64,000 bases of DNA from CAZRCZ01 sp964598765 (GTDB taxonomy: Bacteria; Sumerlaeota; Sumerlaeia; MVZB01; JAJFLK01), in NCBI GenBank assembly GCA_964598765.1, contig CAZRCZ010000017.1, positions 1 to 64,000 on the forward strand, read 5' to 3'. The translations under genes and the position numbers were made by a program. Shown here piece after piece: positions 43,805-53,621 of this stretch; within the stretch, counting starts at the first letter, position 1; every line of letters begins with the position of its first letter. The notes below the pieces were generated by a model. That model was not told the DNA's origin. It saw nothing but the letters and a program-made list of their open reading frames with translations, and did no database searches.

Positions 43805-44004
43805 CCTGGCGCGAAAAAATCGGCCACGGATGAACGCGGATTTCACGGATCGCTCCTCTTCCAACTTTGTGCTTTTGGCGTCTTCCTTGTGTTATGGAAC
43901 AAGGTTGCATGGCTTCGGAGAAAGGAGTAATTTGGCCGCAGATTTCAGTCTGGCGGAAGTTTGGCCGCCCGGCGAATTTGACTCGAACGGGAAGGAAATG
44001 CGTC

Positions 44005-44397
44005 ATGGCCAAGGAAACCATGGAACGACGGAAAATCCGCCGCATCGGCGTGGACCTCCCGGCCAACCTCCAAATTCTTTTCCCCGAAGTCAGTTTTACG
44101 CCGCTGGTCCTTAAGGGATTCGCTCGCGACATCTCGAGAGAAGGGGTGCGGATCAAGGTGGCGAACCTTACTACCGGCGATTACAGCCGGATTATCCGCG
44201 GACCGAGGCTTTGCCGGGTGATTTGCGTTTTCCCCGCGCAGGACGCGCCGACGCGCCTCTTCGGCAAGATCATCAATTTTGAAATCAGGGGAAAAGTTTC
44301 CGAAGGGGCCTGCGTTTTGGGGGTTCATCTCGGCGAAAACGACAAGGAAGACCTTCAACGACTGAATCAATTTCTCGAATCCCTGCCCGAAATTTGA
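44005..44397 (+). CDS. PilZ domain protein
   Basis: A 130-residue protein. The c-di-GMP-binding motifs are seen as ERRKIRR (RxxxR, residues 7-13) and RDISREGVRIKV (DxSxxG), followed by the beta-barrel strands RVICVFPAQ, FGKIINFEIRG and VLGVHLGEN. It is probably a c-di-GMP receptor. The open frame reaches upstream to 43867, but ATG 44005 has GGAAGGAA at good spacing and homology begins there. Its stop overlaps the TTG start of the TPR gene, and the NtrC gene follows, so the three are translationally coupled. Confidence 0.85.
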   Translation: MAKETMERRKIRRIGVDLPANLQILFPEVSFTPLVLKGFARDISREGVRIKVANLTTGDYSRIIRGPRLCRVICVFPAQDAPTRLFGKIINFEIRGKVSEGACVLGVHLGENDKEDLQRLNQFLESLPEI

Positions 44398-46184
44398 AAC
44401 GGGAAATCTTCGCGCATCACCTTCCGTTTTGCCTCGCGTTGACGGCCTCCTTCGTTCCGGCGTCGTCCGCGCTCGCCGACCGGATCATCTTCAAGAACGG
44501 CCGGATCGAGGAGGGAATCGTCGTCGGCAAGACCGACACGATGGTTCGGATTCAGGACGGTCCCGCGCAAATCACGGTTCCGCTGGAGAGCATCCGCGAA
44601 ATTATCCCGGGGACGCCGACCGACCATCTCTTGCTTCAAGCGAGGGATGAAATCGCCGATCACCGCGTCGCCGAGGCGGTTCTTCATTTCGGCCAAGCCG
44701 CGCGGCAGGAGGTCAATCCGGACGCGCTGGCCGCCGTCATGTTTGTCCACGCCGATTCGATCAACGCGATCATTCCGCAATTGAGCGCGCAAGATCGGGA
44801 ATTCCTCCGCGACGCGCTGAAGCGGATTCAATCTGCCCGAATGCCCCGACAGGCGGACCTTCTGCTCGTCCGGCTTCATTGGCATCTCTTGCTCGACGAC
44901 GTCGAATTGGTCCGGGGATTGCTGGACGATTTGGGCAGGGATTATCCGAAGATTTTGGAAAACGACCGGGAGCAGATCATCGGCTGGTTCGGTGAAAGAA
45001 TTGATCTGGCGATTGACCTCGGGCATTTTTCCGTGGCGCTCGATCTGGTCGTGGAGCTTCGGCGATTGGACAAGGATCAGGCCGGAGGGAAACGGGCGGA
45101 GATGGTTCTACTCTGGGCGCGGCGAGAACGGGACGCGGGACGATACGAGGAGGCGTTGAAGATTTACTTGGATCAACTGCTGGAAGTCAGTCCCAACATC
45201 GCGCGCGACCGGATTGCCGTCACGTTGTCCGAGGCGGAGAAGTCGGCGCGAAAAGAAAATCAACTGGGGCGGGTCATTGAACTCTACGAAAAATACGGGA
45301 TGCCCGCCGACCCAGAAAAATCGCGCAAGAAACTCTCCGAACTGTGGCATGAATTGGGATGGATTTCCTTGCATGACGGCAAAATCGAGGAGGCGCGCCG
45401 GACCTTCGCGCGCGCCGATCTCGTCCTTGCGGGGAGCGCGGAACGCGATCTGCGGTATTGCGATTACTTCGAGGCGAAGAATAAACTCAAACCGGAGGAC
45501 GCGCTTGCCCAATACAAACTCGGCGAGTGGTGCGCCGAGGGAGGGTTGCTCGAAGAAGCCCATCAATGCTTCGAATCGGCGATGAAGTCCGAGGCATTGA
45601 AGGCCAACGCCTCCGCTCAACTCCAACGAGTGGACGACCTCCGCGCCGAGAAGGAACTTGCGCGGCTCATGGACCTTTATGAGGGGGGACAATACGTCGA
45701 AGTGGTTCAGGCGTTGGCCGATCTGCGCCGCCGCGCCATGCCGGAGGGATTGCGCAAACAAGCCGAGCAGTTGGATCAACTGACGCGCGACGCGATTCAA
45801 ATTTCCGCCGCCGAACATCCCCAGCAGGCCGAAGTCCTGATGCAACAGGCCGAACGGGCGTATTGGACCGGAGACACGCAGACGGCTTATAACCAACTTC
45901 GAATGCTGATGGACCGTTACGCCGACACGCCGGCGGGCGCGCGCGCGCATCAATTTTTCAAGTTGATTCTTCCCCGCCTCGACCTCAATAGTCTTGAGGA
46001 GCGGCGCCATGCGGCGGGATTCCGGACCGACGCCACGCCGACGACAGAAACGATTGATTCGAAGGAATCACCGTCGGCCCTTGCGGAGGAAATCCGGCGG
46101 TTGCGGTCGAGCATGAGCAAGACGGAAACCTCCTACGGCGGAAAACCCGCCGAACCCGCGCCCACGGCGGCAACAAAACCATGA
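44394..46184 (+). CDS. Secreted TPR-like repeat protein
   Basis: A 596-residue protein starting at TTG (overlap TTGA with the PilZ stop). A signal peptide (to about residue 28, ALAD) precedes a small beta domain (DRIIFKNGRIEEGIVVGKTD ... ITVPLESIREIIPG) that resembles Sm-like or SH3-like barrels. About 450 residues of helical TPR-like repeats follow (ARRERDAGRYEEALKIYLDQ, ELGWISLHDGKIEEARRTFA, EQADKRYWTG-like units), and a Thr/Pro/Ala tail closes the protein. I expect a periplasmic or envelope-attached scaffold. The specific role is unknown; coupling to PilZ and NtrC genes suggests a signalling or surface-assembly link. Confidence 0.75.
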   Translation: MKREIFAHHLPFCLALTASFVPASSALADRIIFKNGRIEEGIVVGKTDTMVRIQDGPAQITVPLESIREIIPGTPTDHLLLQARDEIADHRVAEAVLHFGQAARQEVNPDALAAVMFVHADSINAIIPQLSAQDREFLRDALKRIQSARMPRQADLLLVRLHWHLLLDDVELVRGLLDDLGRDYPKILENDREQIIGWFGERIDLAIDLGHFSVALDLVVELRRLDKDQAGGKRAEMVLLWARRERDAGRYEEALKIYLDQLLEVSPNIARDRIAVTLSEAEKSARKENQLGRVIELYEKYGMPADPEKSRKKLSELWHELGWISLHDGKIEEARRTFARADLVLAGSAERDLRYCDYFEAKNKLKPEDALAQYKLGEWCAEGGLLEEAHQCFESAMKSEALKANASAQLQRVDDLRAEKELARLMDLYEGGQYVEVVQALADLRRRAMPEGLRKQAEQLDQLTRDAIQISAAEHPQQAEVLMQQAERAYWTGDTQTAYNQLRMLMDRYADTPAGARAHQFFKLILPRLDLNSLEERRHAAGFRTDATPTTETIDSKESPSALAEEIRRLRSSMSKTETSYGGKPAEPAPTAATKP

Positions 46185-47602
46185 CTCCCAATCCTGATTC
46201 ACCCATTCCGCGCGTTCTCATCGTCGAGGATGATTCCGTTTTCGCCGGGCGATTGTCGAAGAACTTGGGATTGGACGGATTCGAGACGGAAATCGCCCTT
46301 GGCGTGACCAAAGCCTTGGAGGTTTTGTCTCAGCAATCTTTTGATCTTGTGCTAACCGACCTCCGAATGCCGGAGCGTGATGGGTTGGAGTTGATCGAAG
46401 AAATTCAGAAGGGACGCGATAGCGTGGAAGGAACCGCCCCGCCGGTTGTCATTCTCACGTCGGTCGGCGATTTGCAAACGGTGGTCGAGGCAATGCGGCG
46501 CGGCGCGGCGGATTACCTGACCAAGGAAACTTCGCGGGAGGAAATCGCGCTTCGTCTGCGCAACGTTTTGCGCCAAGGAAGGTTGGCCGGCGAGGTTCAT
46601 CGTCTCCGGCGTTCGCTGGATCGGCAAAGGGATTTCGACGAAATCGCCGGCTCCTCGGCCTGCACAACCGAACTGAAAAAGACCATCGCGGAAATCGCCC
46701 CGAACAACATCACTGTTCTCATCACCGGCGAAACCGGCGTCGGCAAGGAGCTGGTCGCCCGCGCGATTCATCGCCGCTCCCGACGCGCCTCCCAACCGTT
46801 CGTCGAAGTCAACTGCGCCGCGCTTCCCGATGAAAATCTTTTTCTCTCCGAATTGTTCGGCCATGAGCGGGGCGCGTTCACCGGAGCGGTCACGCGCAAG
46901 CGGGGACAATTTGAATTGGCCGAGGGGGGCACTCTCTTTCTGGACGAAATCGGGGAAATGGGACCGCAGGCGCAGGCGCGCCTTCTCCGCGCCGTGGAGA
47001 CGCAAAAATTCAACCGCGTCGGCGGGGAGCGTCCAATCCAGGCCAACTGCCGCCTGATCTTCGCCACCAACAAGGAACTGGAAAGGGAAATCGAAGCCAA
47101 TCGGTTCAGGCGCGATCTGTTTTATCGGATCAACGTTTGTCCGATCCACGTTCAGCCATTGCGCGCCCATCCGGAAGACATTCCGGCGCTGGCGCGCTGG
47201 TTTGCCGAGCGCATGAATGAAAAGCACGGTTTGGCGGTCATCGAGTTCGCCGCCGACGCACTGGATGCCTTGAAGGCCAACCCTTGGCCGGGGAATGTTC
47301 GAGAATTGCGAAACGTCATCGAGCGTCTGGCGATCCGTTTCGCCGGGCAGAAAGTTGAGACGGGTCATTTGCGGCAACTGAATTTTTCAGGCGGCGATTC
47401 CACTTCGGGAGCAATTATTTTGCCCGAAGGGGGCGTTGATCTGGAGGAGGTTGAACGCAGTTTGGTCACGCAGGCGTTGCAACGCGCCGATTGGAGCCAG
47501 CGCAAGGCCGCCGAACTGCTTGGCATCTCCGTGGATCGGATGAACGCCCGCGTGAAAAAATTCGGCATCACCCATCCCAGCTGGCGCGTGCACAAAAGTT
47601 AG
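46181..47602 (+). CDS. Sigma-54-dependent response regulator, NtrC family
   Basis: A 473-residue regulator with three parts. The receiver domain (about 10-125) has phospho-acceptor Asp 60 in LVLTDLRMP. The AAA+ domain (about 150-390) has Walker A GETGVGKE, the sigma-54-contacting GAFTGA loop and Walker B GGTLFLDEIGE. The C-terminal Fis-type helix-turn-helix (about 430-465) reads QRKAAELLGISVDRMNARVK. It activates sigma-54 promoters when phosphorylated. No partner histidine kinase is next to it. It overlaps the TPR gene by ATGA. Homology to PilR-type regulators plus a PilZ neighbour makes pilus or surface control plausible, not proven. Confidence 0.93.
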   Translation: MTPNPDSPIPRVLIVEDDSVFAGRLSKNLGLDGFETEIALGVTKALEVLSQQSFDLVLTDLRMPERDGLELIEEIQKGRDSVEGTAPPVVILTSVGDLQTVVEAMRRGAADYLTKETSREEIALRLRNVLRQGRLAGEVHRLRRSLDRQRDFDEIAGSSACTTELKKTIAEIAPNNITVLITGETGVGKELVARAIHRRSRRASQPFVEVNCAALPDENLFLSELFGHERGAFTGAVTRKRGQFELAEGGTLFLDEIGEMGPQAQARLLRAVETQKFNRVGGERPIQANCRLIFATNKELEREIEANRFRRDLFYRINVCPIHVQPLRAHPEDIPALARWFAERMNEKHGLAVIEFAADALDALKANPWPGNVRELRNVIERLAIRFAGQKVETGHLRQLNFSGGDSTSGAIILPEGGVDLEEVERSLVTQALQRADWSQRKAAELLGISVDRMNARVKKFGITHPSWRVHKS

Positions 47603-47720
47603 CTCATTGGAAGGGGAAGAGGGGAGGTATAAGCGGTTCATTTTATTCTTGGGGCTACCTCGATGCCTCTGTTTCTCTCTGTGATAATTCTTTCTATTCT
47701 CTATGCTGTAATCATTCCAA

Positions 47721-48281
47721 ATGAAAACCAACTCGCCGATCCCCGAAATCCTGATCCTTAGCTGTTCGCTACGCCCGGAAAGCAATTCGCGCATCCTCGC
47801 AGGGGAGGCCAAAAGGAGATTGAACGCCCTCGACGCGCCCAATCGTCTCGTTGACCTTCGGGATTACACCCTACCGCTTTGCGACGGAGAATCGGCCTAC
47901 GAGCACGAGGCGGTTGCGCCGCTCACGCAGGCCATCGCTTCGGCGGGAGCGATTCTGGCCGCGGCTCCAATCTACAATTACGATCTCAACGCCGCCGTGA
48001 AAAATCTGATCGAACTGACGGGGGACGCATGGAACGGCAAACTCGTGGGCGGACTATTCGCCGCCGGCGGTTTGTCCGGCTACATGTCGCCGATGAGTCT
48101 ATTCAACAGTCTGATGTTCGATTTTCGGTGCATCATCATCCCCCGATACGTCTACGCGGACCGTTCGGCGTTCGCCAATGGCGCGCTTGTCTCCGACAAG
48201 ATCGCGCAACGCGTTGAGGAATTGAGCCGCGAGACGGTGCGATTGGCGACGGCGTTGAATAAAACGGAATCCCAAAAATGA
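47721..48281 (+). CDS. NAD(P)H-dependent FMN reductase family flavoprotein
   Basis: A 186-residue flavodoxin-fold protein. ILILSCSLRPESNSRILAGE is the phosphate-binding loop for FMN, AAPIYNYDLNAAVKNLIEL is the family signature and GGLSGYMSPMSLFNSLM follows. Such enzymes reduce FMN, quinones or azo compounds, and some feed sulfonate monooxygenases. The partner is unknown. The start has no obvious ribosome-binding site. It is convergent with the MFS transporter. Confidence 0.87.
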   Translation: MKTNSPIPEILILSCSLRPESNSRILAGEAKRRLNALDAPNRLVDLRDYTLPLCDGESAYEHEAVAPLTQAIASAGAILAAAPIYNYDLNAAVKNLIELTGDAWNGKLVGGLFAAGGLSGYMSPMSLFNSLMFDFRCIIIPRYVYADRSAFANGALVSDKIAQRVEELSRETVRLATALNKTESQK

Positions 48282-48287
48282 GGAATT

Positions 48288-48401
48288 GACCACAGAAACA
48301 AGAGAGGATTGTGATGTGCGTTCGGCCGTCGAGCAAATGAAGGCGCTTCCATTTATTTGTCAACTTCAAGCTTTGAAGAAACTTCTCTGTGCCTCTGTGG
48401 T
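48288..48401. repeat. Imperfect inverted repeat between convergent genes
   Basis: GACCACAGAAACAAGAGAGG (48288-48307) and CTTCTCTGTGCCTCTGTGGT (48382-48401) are roughly complementary. It lies between convergent stops and could serve both as a terminator. The second arm resembles the hairpin at 29987-30045. Confidence 0.5.
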
Positions 48402-48416
48402 GAATCTTCGGCGATC

Positions 48417-49793
48417 CTATTTAGTGATTTGTTGATGGGTGGCTTCGCGCCCTTCTTTCTCATTGATCCAAAACATCAAGACCGCCCCCAACGCGAAGAA
48501 GACGCCGATGGTCAACTCGGCGACGCGGATGTCGCCGGACAAGTAGGTCACTTTGCCGAAGACGAGCGGACCGAGCAATCCGCCGAGCTTGCCGAACAAA
48601 CCCCAAAGACCGAAAAATTCGCCGGATTTTTCCTCCGGACTGAAAAGTCCGATCAACGCCCGACAGGAGGAGGAAGTCGCCCCCATCCCGATTCCGACCA
48701 GCGCTCCCGCCGACCAAAACAACACGAGCGCGGAATGGGGCGGAGTCGCCGAATCGGAAATTGGCGGAATCATAAAAACCAAACCGAGCGCGCCGAGCCA
48801 AGTGAAGAGCGAAAGCACAATGGCGAGGTTGCTCCCGATTTTGTCCTGAAGCTGTCCCCATCCGACCGCGCCGACGATTCCCATGACATTCGGAAGAATC
48901 AGAAAGATGGCCAGTTGCCCCATGTTGAGGTGCAGGGTGTCCACCGCGATTTTTCCGGCGTAGCCGACCACCGCCGTCAATCCGACGGAAATAATCATGA
49001 AGACAAAAAGGAATCGAAACAACTGACGAAAATGGCGGGCCTCTCTCAGCGTTTTTCCGAGACGATAAAATCCAACGGTATAGATGTTTTCCCCCGCGGG
49101 CATTTTCTCGTGCTGATGACGTTCCTTTACCCAAAGAAACGTGGGAAGCCCCGCGATCAAAAACCAAATTCCGATCATGATCCAAATCCACGGGGAACCT
49201 TGTTCATCTCCGAGATACTTGGTGATCGCGGCGGCGACCAAAAGCGAACCGATCCCGCCGACGTAACCTAATCCCCACGCCAAGCCGCTGATCAGCCCCA
49301 TGAGGCGTTGCGGGGCGATTTCCGGCAGAAACGCGCCGATGAAATTCTCGCCGCTCGAATAGAAAAAATTGGCCGCCATGAAAAGGATCATTGCCGCCAA
49401 GACCTGCCCGGGACCGATCCATCCGAGCGCCATCGTCAAGATCGAACAGCCGAAATAAGTCATGAAGAGAAATTTTTTCTTGGCCCCGCTGAAATCGGCC
49501 AAAGCGCCAAAGAGCGGCGCGGTTAAAATCACGAGGAGTTGACTGATCGCGTTGGCCTGCCCCCAAAGGTCCGCGCCGCGCAGATGCGTCCCGAGGGGAT
49601 GAAGTTTGCTCACCGAGTCGGGATCGGCGGGAACGATCGAGTTCATGAAATAAATGCTGAATTGCGCCGTCACCATGACGGTCGTGAACGACGAATTGGC
49701 GAAGTCGAACATTGCCCAGCCGAAAATCGCCTTGCGATCGAGCGGCATTTCGCCGGCGGGGGGGGTGGGGGAGAACATCTTGATTTTAGCCAC
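48417..49793 (-). CDS. MFS transporter, UMF1 (Atg22-like) family
   Basis: A 458-residue 12-helix transporter. GWAMFDFANSSFTTVMVTAQ at the N-terminus is the UMF1 signature, followed by LTAPLFGALADFSGAKKKFL (the A-like MFS loop), EIAPQRLMGLISGLAWGLGY and GATSSSCRALIGLFSPEEKS. Family members are often near amino-acid or vacuolar efflux functions, but bacterial substrates are unknown. Length is normal. It is transcribed alone towards the FMN reductase gene. Confidence 0.9.
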   Translation of the reverse strand: MAKIKMFSPTPPAGEMPLDRKAIFGWAMFDFANSSFTTVMVTAQFSIYFMNSIVPADPDSVSKLHPLGTHLRGADLWGQANAISQLLVILTAPLFGALADFSGAKKKFLFMTYFGCSILTMALGWIGPGQVLAAMILFMAANFFYSSGENFIGAFLPEIAPQRLMGLISGLAWGLGYVGGIGSLLVAAAITKYLGDEQGSPWIWIMIGIWFLIAGLPTFLWVKERHQHEKMPAGENIYTVGFYRLGKTLREARHFRQLFRFLFVFMIISVGLTAVVGYAGKIAVDTLHLNMGQLAIFLILPNVMGIVGAVGWGQLQDKIGSNLAIVLSLFTWLGALGLVFMIPPISDSATPPHSALVLFWSAGALVGIGMGATSSSCRALIGLFSPEEKSGEFFGLWGLFGKLGGLLGPLVFGKVTYLSGDIRVAELTIGVFFALGAVLMFWINEKEGREATHQQITK

Positions 49794-50394
49794 GGCAGGA
49801 CAGTAGCAGGATGATTAGCAACCGGAAACCCCAAAAGTTGCAACTCGGATGGACAAGCGGAGTGAGCAGGGACGTGCGACCGGGGGCGCTGACCCATCAA
49901 GGATTTCGGCTTTTGACTCACACCGCCGCGTATTCATCTACCGTTGAAAATTCTTCGTTTTCGATCCGTTAAGCGCCAATAAGCGCTCCCAAGGGAATCC
50001 CGCCGAAAATTAGTCTCGGCTATCCTTTCTCCATGCATTCCCCTGACCCACTCCTCTCCTTTCAAAATCCGCGTCATCGGCGAAATCTGCGGATGATTTT
50101 CTTCTTGGCGTTCCGGAGGTTAATTTGTCATGCCATAAGCCCAATCCAATCAGTAATCTCCGTCAAAAAGTGTGACATTATTTGATTTCGTTTTGTCAAA
50201 CGAATGGTCCGCTCGCAACGCCCCTCTGGAAATCCCGCTCATCCTGTCCATCCCTGTCCAAATTGGTTTTGTTTTGCAATTATTTTATTGGCTACCGACC
50301 GGCCCTCGCTTCCTTGCCGAACCTTGAGCCTAACTTATCTGCGGATAAATCCGAACCACCTTGATAGAGTCGTTTGAATCCAAGGAGTATCAAC
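49794..50394. other. Long divergent spacer
   Basis: About 600 bases without a credible gene. At 50236-50262 it holds the word CCCGCTCATCCTGTCCATCC, nearly identical to 2224-2244. The segment from 50060 to 50340 is more AT-rich than the neighbouring genes. Promoters for the MFS gene and the propeller gene should lie here. A 60-codon frame at 50182-50364 has no coding character. Confidence 0.5.
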
Positions 50395-51402
50395 ATGCCC
50401 CATTTTTTTCCCCCCCTACGATTCCTAATTCTCTTCTTGTGCGCGGCGATGCTTTCGATCTCACCTTCATTTTCAGCCGAGCCGACTTGGACGCAACTTC
50501 ACGGCGTCAAGCACACGGTCCTTGCGGCGGATGCCTCCAAGGGGCGCATCGCCATTTTCGACGATACCGGCAAGATGACGTGGGAATACAAGATCGCGAA
50601 TCTGCACGATCTTCAGATGCTCGAAAACGGGAATATCCTTTTTCAAACCGATTGGGCGCAATTGGTCGAGGTCGCGCCGGAGGGAATGTCCGGCGGAAAA
50701 ATCGTCTGGTCCTACGACGCCGCGAAGATGAACGGCAACGCGGGAAAATCGGTGCAGGTTCACACCTTCCAGCGTTTATCGGACGGCGTGACGATGATCG
50801 CCGAGAGCGGTCCCGCGAGAATCATCGAAGTGGATTCCTCCGGCAAAATCGTCCACGAGATCAAATTGAAGGTGGATCATCCCGATCCCCACCGCGACAC
50901 GCGCCTCGCGCGCAAGCTCGCCTCGGGAAATTATCTCGTCTGCCACGAAGGAGATGGTCGCGTGCGCGAATACGATCCGGCGGGCAAGATCGTTTGGGAA
51001 TTTGCGATTCCGGGGGAAGGGGGAAAATTCGATCACAAAGGTTCGGGAACGGCGGTCTTCGGCGCGCTTCGATTGCCCAACGGCAACACGCTCGTCGCAA
51101 CCGGCAACGGTCACAGCGTTCTTGAGGTCAACAAATCGGGAGAGATCGTTTGGAATGTGACGAGCAAGGATCTCCCCGGCATTGAATTGGCATGGGTGAC
51201 GACGCTCGAAGTCCTTCCCAACGGCAATCGCGTGATCGGCAACTGCCACGCCGGACCCGACAATCCGCAGATCATCGAAGTCACGCCCGATAAAAAGTTG
51301 GTCTGGGCGTTCCGGGATTTTAATCTTCTCGGCGACGCCCTCTCGAACTCGCAATTGATCGAAGCCAACGGAACAAAATGGAAGCCGGTCAATCGGAGGT
51401 AA
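50395..51402 (+). CDS. Secreted PQQ-like beta-propeller protein
   Basis: A 335-residue protein. The signal peptide runs to about residue 28 (FLILFLCAAMLSISPSFSAE). Seven or so blades of the type G.IVWEF / GNxLxxxxGxxRVxEYDPxG follow (for example LPNGNTLVATGNGHSVLEVN and LPNGNRVIGNCHAGPDNPQI). Similar proteins are annotated as PQQ-binding-like propellers and are common in Planctomycetes-like genomes. No catalytic residues are evident. A strong AAGGAG site fixes ATG 50395. Its stop abuts the stop of the convergent beta-helix gene with no spacer. Confidence 0.82.
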   Translation: MPHFFPPLRFLILFLCAAMLSISPSFSAEPTWTQLHGVKHTVLAADASKGRIAIFDDTGKMTWEYKIANLHDLQMLENGNILFQTDWAQLVEVAPEGMSGGKIVWSYDAAKMNGNAGKSVQVHTFQRLSDGVTMIAESGPARIIEVDSSGKIVHEIKLKVDHPDPHRDTRLARKLASGNYLVCHEGDGRVREYDPAGKIVWEFAIPGEGGKFDHKGSGTAVFGALRLPNGNTLVATGNGHSVLEVNKSGEIVWNVTSKDLPGIELAWVTTLEVLPNGNRVIGNCHAGPDNPQIIEVTPDKKLVWAFRDFNLLGDALSNSQLIEANGTKWKPVNRR

Positions 51403-53475
51403 TCAAGGTTTGGAGACTTTCTTGACGGGTCCGAAGGCATCGTAGGGGAGAGGCCGAAATCCGTTCTTCAACGCTTCGGCGCCATCACGGAGCCGGAAAT
51501 TCCCTGTGTCCGGCGCGACAAATTCCGGATCCCCTTCCGTCCGATTGCCGGTCAGTTGAATCCCTTCGGACGTGAGTCCATCCAGCAAATCAAGCCAGCG
51601 TCCGTCCCAATTGATGTTGCGCGCGATCTTATTTCCTTTGGCTTTGGCCGGTTCATCGCCGAGGAGGGTCAGCAGTTCGGGGTAGTGATCGCGGTAAGGA
51701 GGCTCGCGGTAATTCATCGCATCGAGTCGGTCGAAGAGGGTCGTATCGCGTCCGTCGAAGTAATTTTTCGCCCAACCGAGACCGCGCTGATCAACGTGAA
51801 TCGCGGGCTTGCAACGGACGAAAATATTGTTCTCGATGGTGTTGTCCCTTCCGCCGCCGACGAGCACGCCGCGCCCCGCTTCGACGCAAAGATTTCCAAA
51901 GACGTTGGTCCCGCTCGACCAGTCATCCAAATAAATCGCCTGCACGTCGCCGTGACCAAGCTGATGAAAATAATTGTATCGGACGACGTTGCCGCGCTGG
52001 GTCCAATCGCGTCCCATATAAAACGCTCCGGCGTCGCTTGTCTCCATACAGACGTGGTGGATATCGTTGTATTCGATCAAATGCTCGTTGCCGGTGAGAA
52101 TGATTGCGCTATGGGGAGCGTCGTGGATGAGATTATGCGCGATCCGGTTGCGGACGCCGTTGATCAGAACGGCGGGGCAATAGGTCCGGACCCATTGGCC
52201 GAAATGATGGATGTCGCAGTTTGTGACGAAATGATTTCCGGAAGTCAACGCTTTGCGGTCGCCGCCGGTCATGCTGACGCCGGAGGTTCCGAGGTTGGCG
52301 ATTTCACACGCTTCGACGCCGTGCGCATGGCCTCCCGTAATCTCGATTGCCGTGCCTCCCATGTTGCGTATCGAGCAATCGCGGATGAGGACATCTTCGC
52401 CTTCATGAACCGTGATTGCCGTCCCGCGCGCAAATTCAAAATCCATTCCCTCGAAATGAAGATGCGAAACATTTTCAAGCTTGAGGAGTCCCTCGGCGAG
52501 GGAGACCATCGCGCGGGATTTGGCGATGGGCGAGGGTGGGATGAAATAGAGAATATCCGTCGCGCGGTCAAGGTAATACTCCCCTGGAGCGTCAAGTTCT
52601 TCCAACAAGTTCAGAGCGTAGTAGCGCTTGCCCGCGCTGTAACCATAGACGCCGTGCGGTTCCTCGGTGGCGATCTCATGCTTGTTCAAATCAATGGACT
52701 TTACCTTGACGTAGGATTCGGCCCAATCCCAAGTCCAGTAGCCGTGGAGCCAGAGGTCGGACGCGGTTTTCCAGCGCGCCGGACGGTCGCCATCATAGGT
52801 GAATTTGCCGCCGGTGGGTCCATCCGGCACGGCGGCGATCCGCGCCCAATCGTCGTTGGGCCAACGGGCGAGGGTCATGGGGTGGTCGTCGAAGAACAAT
52901 TCCAACCCGGCGGGAGCATCGGGGCGGCCAAAACCGCGAGGAGTTATCCGTCCAAAATCGGTGACGCCCTGATCTTTAAGAGAGGCTTGCAGAACCGCGT
53001 CGCGCGCTGATGGATCGAGACGCTGGCGGATGGCCGGGTCGGTGACGGGAAACCAATTTGTCACTTCGCGTCCTCCATAAATGCGCGCCCGTTCGCCGGG
53101 AGCGGATCGCCAAATCACGGGAGCATCGGCTTCTCCCCCGTCGGAGGGATTGAGGTTTAATGCGGAACCCAGAAAATACTCGCCGCCGGCCAGAGTGACG
53201 AATGCGGAGGTATGGGAGGATGAAGTTTGTCGGCGCATTTCGCGCAGGCGGTCCCGCGCGGCTTGCAAACTCGCGACCGGAGCCTCGCGCGACCCCGATG
53301 CGGAATCGGTTCCCTTGGGCGACACAAATACCTCAACCGCCGCAAAAGGGGTTCGATCGCATAGAACGAACAGCGTGAGAACGGCGGCGCAAAGGGAGAA
53401 GTTAAGAACAAGCGCGTGCGGGCGCACGGGAAAGCTCAACGGGACACTTGGAAATCGATCTTCAGGCGGCTTCAT
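51403..53475 (-). CDS. Exported right-handed beta-helix protein, probable polysaccharide lyase or hydrolase-like
   Basis: A 690-residue protein with an N-terminal hydrophobic signal (about 20-42, LVLNFSLCAAVLTLFVLCDR). AVEVFVSPKGTDSASGSREA is the start typical of secreted beta-helix proteins with a .G.D...G....P...L..A. motif. Coils follow (HLHFEGMDFEFARGTAITVH, VLIRDCSIRNMGGTAIEI, NRIAHNLIHDAPHSAIILTG, NTIENNIFVRCKPAIHVDQR). These families act on polysaccharides, but activity cannot be assigned. ATG 53475 is preferred to the longer frame because AGGA precedes it and the leader is then normal. Confidence 0.8.
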   Translation of the reverse strand: MKPPEDRFPSVPLSFPVRPHALVLNFSLCAAVLTLFVLCDRTPFAAVEVFVSPKGTDSASGSREAPVASLQAARDRLREMRRQTSSSHTSAFVTLAGGEYFLGSALNLNPSDGGEADAPVIWRSAPGERARIYGGREVTNWFPVTDPAIRQRLDPSARDAVLQASLKDQGVTDFGRITPRGFGRPDAPAGLELFFDDHPMTLARWPNDDWARIAAVPDGPTGGKFTYDGDRPARWKTASDLWLHGYWTWDWAESYVKVKSIDLNKHEIATEEPHGVYGYSAGKRYYALNLLEELDAPGEYYLDRATDILYFIPPSPIAKSRAMVSLAEGLLKLENVSHLHFEGMDFEFARGTAITVHEGEDVLIRDCSIRNMGGTAIEITGGHAHGVEACEIANLGTSGVSMTGGDRKALTSGNHFVTNCDIHHFGQWVRTYCPAVLINGVRNRIAHNLIHDAPHSAIILTGNEHLIEYNDIHHVCMETSDAGAFYMGRDWTQRGNVVRYNYFHQLGHGDVQAIYLDDWSSGTNVFGNLCVEAGRGVLVGGGRDNTIENNIFVRCKPAIHVDQRGLGWAKNYFDGRDTTLFDRLDAMNYREPPYRDHYPELLTLLGDEPAKAKGNKIARNINWDGRWLDLLDGLTSEGIQLTGNRTEGDPEFVAPDTGNFRLRDGAEALKNGFRPLPYDAFGPVKKVSKP

Positions 53476-53621
53476 GATGTAAGTCCTAATTGAAAAGGGA
53501 GCAATTGGCACGATCAAAAAACAGCACGCGCGAAAAAAAAAATGGGATCGAGTTGCCAGTCGGGGAAAAGCGGAGTATAAGAATTCCATACTGCGGATGA
53601 AATAGACGCGGAACCGAATTG

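Noticed and set aside
50182..50364. Sixty-codon frame in the long spacer before the propeller gene
   Set aside because: No ribosome-binding site, no family similarity, and it includes a recurring spacer word.
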